A stretch of DNA of 64,000 nt, from contig CAYZGO010000012.1 of NCBI GenBank assembly GCA_964478075.1, positions 35,635 to 99,634 of the forward strand, in the 5' to 3' direction. The notes under the pieces are model-generated. The model did not search any database and had not been told where the DNA came from. It worked only from the letters and a program-made list of their open reading frames with translations. Position numbers and translations under genes: made by a program. Below are positions 58,142 to 64,000 of this stretch, one piece after another. This DNA comes from DAOUEX01 sp034430235 (GTDB lineage: Bacteria; Chloroflexota; Anaerolineae; UBA2200). Positions within the stretch are counted from its first letter, which is position 1. Every line of letters begins with the position of its first letter.

Positions 58142-58169
58142 ATTATAGCAAATTTGCCATATTTGTCAA
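58142..58169 (-). promoter_or_regulatory. Promoter and palindromic operator of the higB-higA-secB operon
   Basis: On the minus strand TTGACA, 16 bp, TATAAT. The spacer contains the perfect palindrome GCAAATTTGC, extended to TATAGCAAATTTGCCATA (58144-58161) with a single mismatched pair. An antitoxin bound there would cover the -10 element. Confidence 0.85.
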
Positions 58170-58214
58170 ACACCGTCCAGCACACGCAAGGTATCTGCGC
58201 CGGGGTGGGAACTG

Positions 58215-58248
58215 AAAAGCCCACTCACCGCTTTGCAGTGAACGGGCT
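58215..58248. repeat. Intergenic hairpin repeat, copy C
   Basis: AAAAGCCCACTCACCGCTTT then GCAGTGAACGGGCT, forming an imperfect 14-bp stem with a 3-nt loop. It lies directly upstream of the toxin promoter. Confidence 0.7.
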
Positions 58249-58646
58249 GCTATGCTACAATCTGAGTGCGACGGTGTCCACTGCGCCGTGGCCGCGCCCT
58301 GGACTGCGGTAACAGTCGCGGGCTTCTTATTGCCGCTATTCTACACCCGAAACGCTAGAAATCAAACAGCATTCTTGTTGCACTGCGTGTGCACCCCCTG
58401 GAGCCAGGCACCATCCCTCGGCCAGCTAGGCCAGGCGCGGCGGGCGTTCTTGCCTTCCCTGTGTGGCCGCCGCATCGACATAGCCGTCGCCGTCGCACTC
58501 GCACACCGGCTCTGGTGTTGGCGCATACAGCGCCATCATCCCCAGTGGCTCAGGCCATGCCATGAGCACAGTGAGCGCCAGGATGGTGAAGGGTGGCAGA
58601 AGGTGTTTCTAGGCGAGGTCCTCTTTCTTCATCAGGTCTTTTGAGC
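58249..58646. other. Intergenic region, no gene recognised
   Basis: Contains sequence related to the region beside tRNA-Arg(TCG) (CCGTGGCCGCGCCCTGG at 58288 and CCGTGGCCGTGCCCTGG at 49160) but no convincing gene. Confidence 0.4.
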
Positions 58647-59012
58647 TTAGTCGGCCGAACCGCCCTCCGACCTCTCATCAGCCATAAGGACCAGGATAGT
58701 CTCATCACCACGTTGCATCGGAACAAGTCTCTTGCCCTGCTGTTCCAGCCACTGAATTATGTCTTCATTGAAGAGCTTCTCGTTCTCCTGCCTTCGCTCT
58801 TTCTCCAACGCCTCCTGGCACTTCGCGCGGTTCTTCTGTGCTGCGTATTCCGTTCCGGTGATTTCCCAGGAGCGATGCCGCTTGTGCTCCAAGACTGAAT
58901 GTGGACTCTCCCAGTAGTAGCAATACAGATGGAAAACGCGCTTGTCCCCAGTCTTGTCGTCCTTGAAGTACCTGAAGCACGACCCAATGTTCTCAGGAAT
59001 CCGGCTCATTCG
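58647..59012 (-). CDS. Hypothetical protein (island gene)
   Basis: A 121-residue basic/acidic protein with no domain I recognise. SCFRYFKDDKTGDKRVFHLYCYYWESPHSVLEHKRHRSW is rich in aromatics, His and Cys; a helical charged stretch (KNRAKCQEALEKERRQENEKLF) follows. The ATG at 59012 has an excellent GGAGG 8 nt upstream. It overlaps the preceding small Cys-containing gene by 20 bp, so it belongs to the same transcript. Confidence 0.6.
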   Translation of the reverse strand, partial: RMSRIPENIGSCFRYFKDDKTGDKRVFHLYCYYWESPHSVLEHKRHRSWEITGTEYAAQKNRAKCQEALEKERRQENEKLFNEDIIQWLEQQGKRLVPMQRGDETILVLMADERSEGGSAD

Positions 59013-59199
59013 ATAGGCCTCCTTCAGCGTGTTTTTCGGCCCTGACCCTCTCAGGCGTCTCACCCTCGACCTGAGGCCCCTGCTCAGGACACGCGCCCCA
59101 CCACAGTGACTCGTCGCCGAAGCTCACGCATTCCTGAACTTCGATTCCCGCCTTGCATAGAGGGCACCGGGCGGGCGAGCAGCGATTCGCATTCGTCAT
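58993..59199 (-). CDS. Small Cys-rich hypothetical protein (possible zinc ribbon)
   Basis: A 68-residue protein with RCPLC near the N-terminus and further cysteines in EVQECVSF and GACPEQG, a pattern that could bind one zinc ion. Its ATG overlaps the upstream gene's stop in an ATGA arrangement, which supports real translation. Function unknown. Confidence 0.5.
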   Translation of the reverse strand: MTNANRCSPARCPLCKAGIEVQECVSFGDESLWWGACPEQGPQVEGETPERVRAEKHAEGGLSNEPDS

Positions 59200-59534
59200 G
59201 ATGCACTGAACGCTGCCGCCTGAATCTGCGTGAACGTCTTGCGGTCGGTCATTGCCAGGAACTTGCGCCCATCCTTCAGGTAGGCGGCGAAGTAGATCTT
59301 CGACTTGTCTTTCCTCATTCCCAAGGCGAAGACACCAAAGAGAAGAACTCTGCTCCAAGTGAGCTTCTTGATTGAGTCTTCCGTCTGAACCTCCACGCGG
59401 TCCAATTCCTTCTTAAGGTCCAGCTTGACCGACCTTTTGAGCCTACCCATCGGGATGACCAGCGTCGGTCCCCTGCCCAGCTTGGCCTTCTTCCTCTCAC
59501 CAAAGTCACCACCTAGTATGTGAACCTCAGCCAT
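59196..59534 (-). CDS. Hypothetical protein (island gene)
   Basis: A 112-residue protein beginning AEVHILGGDFGERKKAKL. An alternation of basic segments and a hydrophobic strand (LTWSRVLLFGVFALGM) ends in KIYFAAYLKDGRKFLAMTDRKTFTQIQAA, which looks like a small beta-rich PH-like fold, but I do not recognise a family. It overlaps the next gene by 4 bp. Confidence 0.6.
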   Translation of the reverse strand: MAEVHILGGDFGERKKAKLGRGPTLVIPMGRLKRSVKLDLKKELDRVEVQTEDSIKKLTWSRVLLFGVFALGMRKDKSKIYFAAYLKDGRKFLAMTDRKTFTQIQAAAFSAS

Positions 59535-59556
59535 TGCGCCTCCCCACTATTGTGTG

Positions 59557-60045
59557 CTACGGATTGCACCTCTTACACGGCACATACCCTGCTGCTACTG
59601 CTTGCTCTCGCGTCTTAAAGCATACCTTGTTGCCTTCCTTCATCCGTTTCACCGAACTGCACCACCAATGGTGAAAAACCTTTGTGTTGCTGTTGCCGAT
59701 ATATGGACATTCTAGCGTCGGCGCAGCTGTAACCGTCGGTGTTGGTGTCGGCACCAGCGTTGCTGTAGGTTCTAGTGTGCTTGTCCCCGTCGGCAACGGC
59801 GTTGACGTCACTGTTGGCGTGTCAGTCGGTAACGGTGTGTCAGTAGCCGTGGCCGTTGACACAGGCGTATAAGTTCGCCAAGACGTTGGGGCAGGCATTG
59901 GCGTCGGCGTTGGGGCTGTGGGCAGCAGCGTGCCCACAATCACGCACGGACACAGCAAGAGCACCGCCAGGACAACAACCAGGATCGCCTTGCCCAGACA
60001 ACCCCGCCGCCATGTGTCACCCGCCCACTTGATTGCCTTTTTCAT
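59557..60045 (-). CDS. Membrane-anchored protein with C-terminal Ada-like metal-binding domain
   Basis: A 162-residue protein: N-terminal basic part, one transmembrane helix (residues 18-42, AILVVVLAVLLLCPCVIVGTL), a long Thr/Pro linker of about 65 residues with PTPT repeats, and a C-terminal domain YIGNSNTKVFHHWWC ... AVAAGYVPCKRCNP. The latter matches the Ada-type zinc-binding fold also attached to nucleases. The C-terminal domain is outside the cell. It is the first gene of the block beside tRNA-Arg(TCT). Function unknown. Confidence 0.78.
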   Translation of the reverse strand: MKKAIKWAGDTWRRGCLGKAILVVVLAVLLLCPCVIVGTLLPTAPTPTPMPAPTSWRTYTPVSTATATDTPLPTDTPTVTSTPLPTGTSTLEPTATLVPTPTPTVTAAPTLECPYIGNSNTKVFHHWWCSSVKRMKEGNKVCFKTREQAVAAGYVPCKRCNP

Positions 60046-60069
60046 CGCCGCCCCCTTGGCTCAGAATTC

Positions 60070-60103
60070 AAAAGCCCGTCCTCCGACCTGCAGTGAACGG
60101 ACT
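60070..60103. repeat. Intergenic hairpin repeat, copy D
   Basis: AAAAGCCCGTCCTCCGACCT then GCAGTGAACGGACT, like copies A to C. It precedes the intact tRNA-Arg(TCT) by the same order of elements as copy B precedes the interrupted one. Confidence 0.65.
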
Positions 60104-60144
60104 GCTATGCTGCAAAACCTATGCTACGGTGTCCACTGCATAGT

Positions 60145-60202
60145 CTCTTACCACACAGGTAAGAGGCACCACCTCTTACCTCATCTGGTAAGAGACACTG
60201 TG
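60145..60202. repeat. CTTACC-type repeat, two tandem units
   Basis: CTCTTACCACACAGGTAAGAG and CTCTTACCTCATCTGGTAAG, both near-palindromic, in tandem 3' of tRNA-Arg(TCT). Confidence 0.6.
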
Positions 60203-60253
60203 CTGCAGGTCGATTGCCTCCAACTGGTAACCGACAACTGGCAACTGTTCCAG

Positions 60254-60326
60254 CACCCCTGGGGCGATTCGAACGCCCGACCGACTGCTTAGAAGGCAGT
60301 TGCTCTGTCCACTGAGCTACAGGGGC
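60254..60326 (-). tRNA. tRNA-Arg (anticodon TCT)
   Basis: A 73-nt cloverleaf: acceptor GCCCCTG/CAGGGGT (G-T at the first pair), D-arm GCTC AGTGGACA GAGC, anticodon ACTGC CTTCTAA GCAGT, T-arm GGGCG TTCGAAT CGCCC, discriminator G, no encoded CCA. TATAAT lies on the minus strand at 60335-60340. An interrupted copy is at 56218-56473. Confidence 0.95.
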
Positions 60327-60374
60327 ACATTCATATTATACTCAAGCATTATTGCACAGGGAAACCGGGTTGTA

Positions 60375-61313
60375 CTACCTCCGCGAACTCTTGCGGAACT
60401 GTTCGTCCTCGGCCAGGGTGCGTTTCAAGCCCGTTTCCAGGTCTACCTTGGGTCTGAAATCCAGCTTGTCACGCGCCAGCGAGACGTCAGCCACCAGGCG
60501 GCTGACGCCGCCGCTCTCCATCTCGTTGTACAGGCGGTGTGCGGTGCGTCCTGTCACCAGCTCGATAGCGTCCACCAGAGCATTGATGGCCACCTCCTGG
60601 CCGCTGCCGACGTTGATCACTGCGCGGTCCACGCTGCTGGCTTTCGCTGCCGCCACCAGTGCATCCACCACGTCACTGACGTAGACGAAATCTCTGCTCT
60701 GCTTGCCATTGCCATAGATGACCAGCGAACCACCACCTAGTATCTGCTTCAGAAACCTGGGAATCACTGGCGCATGAGTGGGCGGGATGCTCTGCCCCGG
60801 CCCGTAGGCATTGAAGATGCGCAGGATGACGGTCTCGATGCCCCAGAGCGCGCCCAGCGCCAGCACATAGCCCTCGGCGGCCATCTTGCTCACCGCATAG
60901 GGACTCTCCGGCTTCAGGCGAGCAGCCTCACGGACTGGCTGTTCCCGCTGCTCGCCATAGGCGGCTCCTGAGGAGGTGAACACGACCCGTTTCACTCGTG
61001 CATCACGCACGGCAGTCATCAGGCCCACAGTGCCGCCCACGTTGACTTCATTGTATTCCACCGGGTAGAGAATAGACTCTGGCACCGAAACCCGAGCGGC
61101 CAGATGGTAGACGCAATCCACGCCCTTCAGCAGCGTCCACAATTTGGGGACATCCCGTGTGTCCCCACGAGCAAAGACGGCGCGTGAATCAAGGCGATTG
61201 CGGTCACCTGCGCTCAAATCATCCAGCACGCGCACGCGATGCCCTTGCTCAAGCAGACGATTGACCAAAGCTGACCCGAGGAAGCCGGCCCCGCCAGTGA
61301 CGAGAAATTTCAT
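60375..61313 (-). CDS. NAD-dependent epimerase/dehydratase (extended SDR)
   Basis: A 312-residue extended SDR: TGGAGFLGSAL for NAD, TSSGAAYGE with the catalytic Ser region, YAVSK as the YxxxK pair, and RIFNAYGPGQ for substrate binding. The overall layout is like UDP-glucose 4-epimerase or UDP-glucuronate decarboxylase types. The ATG at 61313 gives the family N-terminus. The substrate is not certain. It is divergent from the PHP gene to its right. Confidence 0.88.
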   Translation of the reverse strand: MKFLVTGGAGFLGSALVNRLLEQGHRVRVLDDLSAGDRNRLDSRAVFARGDTRDVPKLWTLLKGVDCVYHLAARVSVPESILYPVEYNEVNVGGTVGLMTAVRDARVKRVVFTSSGAAYGEQREQPVREAARLKPESPYAVSKMAAEGYVLALGALWGIETVILRIFNAYGPGQSIPPTHAPVIPRFLKQILGGGSLVIYGNGKQSRDFVYVSDVVDALVAAAKASSVDRAVINVGSGQEVAINALVDAIELVTGRTAHRLYNEMESGGVSRLVADVSLARDKLDFRPKVDLETGLKRTLAEDEQFRKSSRR

Positions 61314-61440
61314 GTTCTCCCCTGTTGCGTAGAAGAATATGGAAAGCGCTGCGCTTTGCAGCGGCATTATAGCCTAGGTACAGATAGCTGTCAATTGCAA
61401 CACGGGTGCAACCCAGTTTCTCCGCGTTTGCACGGCAGCC

Positions 61441-61491
61441 GTAGAGACGTAGCCTCACCCTGCGGTGAGATTACACATGCTACGTCTCTAC
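61441..61491. repeat. 51-bp palindromic dispersed repeat, copy 2 (inverted)
   Basis: GTAGAGACGTAGC ... GCTACGTCTCTAC with an inner TCACC CTGC GGTGA hairpin; the inverted form of the element at 47577-47625. It lies between the divergent epimerase and PHP genes. Confidence 0.8.
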
Positions 61492-61556
61492 TCAGGTTTA
61501 GTGACTTGGACAGAAAGCAGTATAATGCGCGTGACATCCAGCCAGGAGAACATACC

Positions 61557-62633
61557 ATGCTACATGAATACGTTGGCAACATTCATCTGCACACGGTCCA
61601 CTCCGATGGCCACGCTACACACGCAGAGATCGCCGCTATTGCTGCGCAGGCAGGTCTGGACTTTGTGATCCCCACCGACCACAACGTCTACGTGCCCAAC
61701 ATGGATGGCTGGTACGGCCACACGTTGCTTCTGGTAGGCGAGGAAATCCACGACGTACACCGTCGCCCTCAAGCCAATCATTTCCTGGTGTTCAACGTCG
61801 GTGAGGAGTTGCTGCAATATGCGCAGGATCCGCAAGCGGTTATCAACGCCGTGAATGAGCGCGGCGGGCTGGGATTCATTGCCCACCCCTTTGAACACAG
61901 CGGTACCTATGCAAATGAGCCGGAAATCAACTGGGTGAATTGGGAAGTCTCAGGTTTCACAGGCCTGAGCATCTGGAATTACATGTCAGAGTTCAAAAGC
62001 TATGTGCACAACGCGCCATCTGCTCTCTTGGCAGCCTATTTCCCCCAGGTCGTCATCCGTGGGCCATACCCAGAGACCCTGCTCAAGTGGGACGAACTGC
62101 TGCGCGAGCGTAAGGTGCCCATCATTTGCGCCTCGGACGCCCATGGCACAACCTACCGCTTTGGGCCACTGCATCGCGTGGTACTATCCTATCACTTTCT
62201 GTTTCGCGCTGCTAATACCCACATCCTGACGCTAGGACCGTTCAACGGCCAACTGGAGCACGACGCCCCCCTGCTGTACGATGCACTGCGCGAGGGTCGC
62301 GGATTTGCAGCCTATGACTTGCTGGGGTCAGCAAGAGGCTTCCACTTCAGCGCGCAGAGCGGTGAGAGGGAAGCCACAATGGGAGGGGAACTGCCGCTGC
62401 GAGACAAGGCGGAACTCACGGTTTCCACCCCGCTTACCGCCGACATCCGACTGCTTTGCAACGGACAGGTGGTCGCACGGACAACGGGAAAAACCTTGAG
62501 CTACGTCGCGGATGAACCAGGCGCCTACCGCGTCGAGGCTTACCGCCGTTACTGGCTGAGAACACGCGGCTGGATCTTCAGCAACGCCATATACGTGACC
62601 CCGCTTGCCCCTCAGTTAACCCAAAACAGCTGA
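61557..62633 (+). CDS. PHP-domain metal-dependent hydrolase with C-terminal beta domain
   Basis: A 358-residue protein. The PHP domain has HLHTVHSDG, IPTDHN, IAHPFEHSG and ICASDAHGT, all conserved metal ligands. After residue 270 a C-terminal beta-rich domain follows (FSAQSGEREATMGGEL, LSYVADEPGAYRVEAYR). Relatives are phosphoesterases of various substrates. AGGAG lies 9 nt before the ATG. TATAAT at 61521-61526 without a good -35 may be the promoter. Confidence 0.88.
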   Translation: MLHEYVGNIHLHTVHSDGHATHAEIAAIAAQAGLDFVIPTDHNVYVPNMDGWYGHTLLLVGEEIHDVHRRPQANHFLVFNVGEELLQYAQDPQAVINAVNERGGLGFIAHPFEHSGTYANEPEINWVNWEVSGFTGLSIWNYMSEFKSYVHNAPSALLAAYFPQVVIRGPYPETLLKWDELLRERKVPIICASDAHGTTYRFGPLHRVVLSYHFLFRAANTHILTLGPFNGQLEHDAPLLYDALREGRGFAAYDLLGSARGFHFSAQSGEREATMGGELPLRDKAELTVSTPLTADIRLLCNGQVVARTTGKTLSYVADEPGAYRVEAYRRYWLRTRGWIFSNAIYVTPLAPQLTQNS

Positions 62634-62675
62634 TGGCTGTCTCGCCACCAGCCGTTCGCCGTAAGCACAGTCCCT

Positions 62676-63812
62676 TTACTGCGGCAGGTAACTCAGCAGC
62701 AACCGCCGAACTCCCGCGTCATCTGCAAATTGGGGCCCAAGCACAACAAGACCTCCAGTATACTCCGTCACAAGACCGGCGCTGTCTATGTGCATCTTGA
62801 TGTTGGCCACCAGTTGTCCCGGGTTCGCCTGAGGGTAGACACCAGCCTGGCAGACGAGTGTGCCAGTCTGCGGCGCTTGCCACGGATCAGTGACCACCTT
62901 CCCGGCGCCAGCACTAATGATGAGGTCAACGCCAGGTACCATCTCCGTCAGCCGGACATTGGACTCCCAGCCCAAATTGGAAAGGACGATAATGACGTTG
63001 GTCTGCGCCTGCAATTCCTTCACGTAGGCTGCAAGAGCAACAGCAGGATCAATGATTGCCAGAGAGCCAACTATATGCCCCGCAGCAGGCCGGGGCTGAT
63101 CCGCGACCTGCACAGGTGTTGGAGACGACGGCCCGGAAAGCGGAGACGGTGCGGGGGCAGGCTGTGGTTTGTCCCCCTGCAGAGAGACGAGCCTATCCAA
63201 TGGCGGCTCAGGTCCCAAAGAAGCCGGCAAAAGACTCTCACTCCCCGTCAGGCCAATGATGCCCACTGTGCGCCCACCTACCTCAAGCAGTACGTAAGGG
63301 TCAGCAAACAATTCGCCTGTGGACTGCACAATCACGTTTGCCGATAGCACTGCGAATTGCGCGTCTGCGATGCGCTGCCGCAAAATGTCCTCACCCAACT
63401 GCAGATCGGTTTCACCCAAGGCCACGGCATCGTAGCCCATCAGATTCATGGCCTCTGCTATCACCTTGCCCTGTGATTGCACCGTCACTGACACGCGGCT
63501 CCAGAAAGTGTTCCCGCCATCCAGCAGGAGCAAATTGGCGTTCTCTGCACGGGCCGCTTTGATGAAGGTAGCTCGCCGAGCCAACCCACCCACAGGGCGG
63601 CCTCAACCACAAGGCTCCGTCTCACCCACCGTATCAGAAGTGTACACGACCACCAGGTCAATGGGCTGAGGTAGAGGCGTCGGAGTGGACGTCGGTGCAG
63701 GAGTGGCTGTCGGCGCTGGCTGCGGGGCCACTGCGCAGCCAGCCACGGCCAGCATCAACGCTCCAATGCCCATCAGAATAAGCCAGGCCGGTCTCAGTCT
63801 AGTTCCACGCAT
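62676..63812 (-). CDS. Metallophosphatase/5'-nucleotidase-like lipoprotein with in-frame TGA (possible selenocysteine)
   Basis: From the ATG at 63812 the frame has 377 amino-acid codons plus one TGA at codon 70 (63603-63605). The N-terminus is a lipoprotein signal (AVAGC) with a Pro/Thr linker, then VVYTSDTVGETEPCG, TGA, GRPVGGLARRATFIKA. After it come LLLDGGNTFW, MGYDAVALGETDL and VLSANVI, as in UshA-like phosphatases. From memory, relatives carry EPCGC followed by GGLARR, so the TGA stands exactly at a cysteine position. This fits selenocysteine, although a nonsense mutation is possible. Several real pseudogenes occur in the window, so caution is due. Confidence 0.7.
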
Positions 63813-64000
63813 AGTTGGATGCTCCAAGGTCTCTATGTTGCGAATAACAGGTCCAAGTATACGTCACCATCGCACAGAAGTCAACGTCGTCTGCCATCGC
63901 AGGGCTTTTCCATTTTCGAAGGGGATGCTATGCCCAGCGACAATCTGTCATTGCGAGGTTTTCCATGACGCATCCGCGCCACTCATTGTGTAAGAACATC
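63813..64000. other. Window end, nothing assigned
   Basis: Upstream region of the metallophosphatase gene. No complete gene or clear promoter was recognised. Confidence 0.4.

Noticed and set aside
1..64000. CRISPR arrays, rRNA operons, prophage structural genes, integrases
   Set aside because: None seen. Repeats are palindromic or dispersed rather than regularly spaced direct repeats, and no integrase or phage structural domain was found on either strand.

Overview
The window looks like a chromosomal segment of an anaerobic or facultative member of the Chloroflexota, probably from a metagenome assembly. I infer this from the Pro/Thr-rich linkers behind lipoprotein signal peptides, MalT-like and LuxR-Kelch regulators, a tungsten-type aldehyde oxidoreductase, basic-membrane-protein (BMP) family transport, and dispersed palindromic repeats. 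The lineage is inference. No rRNA or CRISPR array is present. Two tRNA genes look functional: Arg(TCG) at 49.3 kb and Arg(TCT) at 60.3 kb.

Left part, 0-15 kb, all minus strand. An acyl-CoA module comes first: a CitE-like lyase, the two subunits of an ATP-dependent CoA ligase with a ferredoxin gene between them, and a PPC/DUF296 protein. It is followed by a complete Liv-type ABC importer (ATPases, permeases, binding lipoprotein), two LarA-type lactate racemase homologues with an iron-containing alcohol dehydrogenase, and a fumarase beta pseudogene.

Middle part, 15-36.4 kb, mostly minus strand. This is a catabolic and accessory region: glycerophosphodiesterase next to broken LacI and alcohol dehydrogenase genes, then a cyclic-2,3-diphosphoglycerate-synthetase-like GTPase, ornithine carbamoyltransferase, a creatininase fragment, a four-gene BMP-type ABC importer, an intact creatininase-family hydrolase, an arginine amidinotransferase-like enzyme and an Lrp-type regulator. 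Together these suggest uptake and turnover of a guanidino compound through arginine, ornithine and citrulline. Next come a serine beta-lactamase-like gene broken by one stop, a threonine/serine dehydratase, a D-aminoacylase, a restriction-modification pair and an M14-type metallopeptidase. Gene remnants and palindromic repeats are frequent. Two related tRNA-like RNA candidates lie on either side of this block (11.7 and 36.6 kb).

Right part, 36.9-64 kb. A plus-strand operon encodes a radical SAM protein, a DUF4342 protein, a four-cluster ferredoxin, a tungsten-type aldehyde oxidoreductase and a CapA-like lipoprotein. It is followed by an eroded partner-switching locus, a DUF89 phosphatase, a membrane LuxR-Kelch protein with a repeat-rich partner, a MecA-like penicillin-binding lipoprotein, and a signalling operon of two receiver-ParA proteins plus a GAF histidine kinase. 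A 4-kb block (56.2-60.3 kb) lies between two copies of tRNA-Arg(TCT), one intact and one interrupted by two inserts. It carries a HigB-HigA-SecB toxin-antitoxin-chaperone module and several small unknown genes. The window ends with a sugar-nucleotide epimerase, a PHP-domain protein and a metallophosphatase lipoprotein whose frame contains a TGA where relatives are recalled to have cysteine, a possible selenoprotein.
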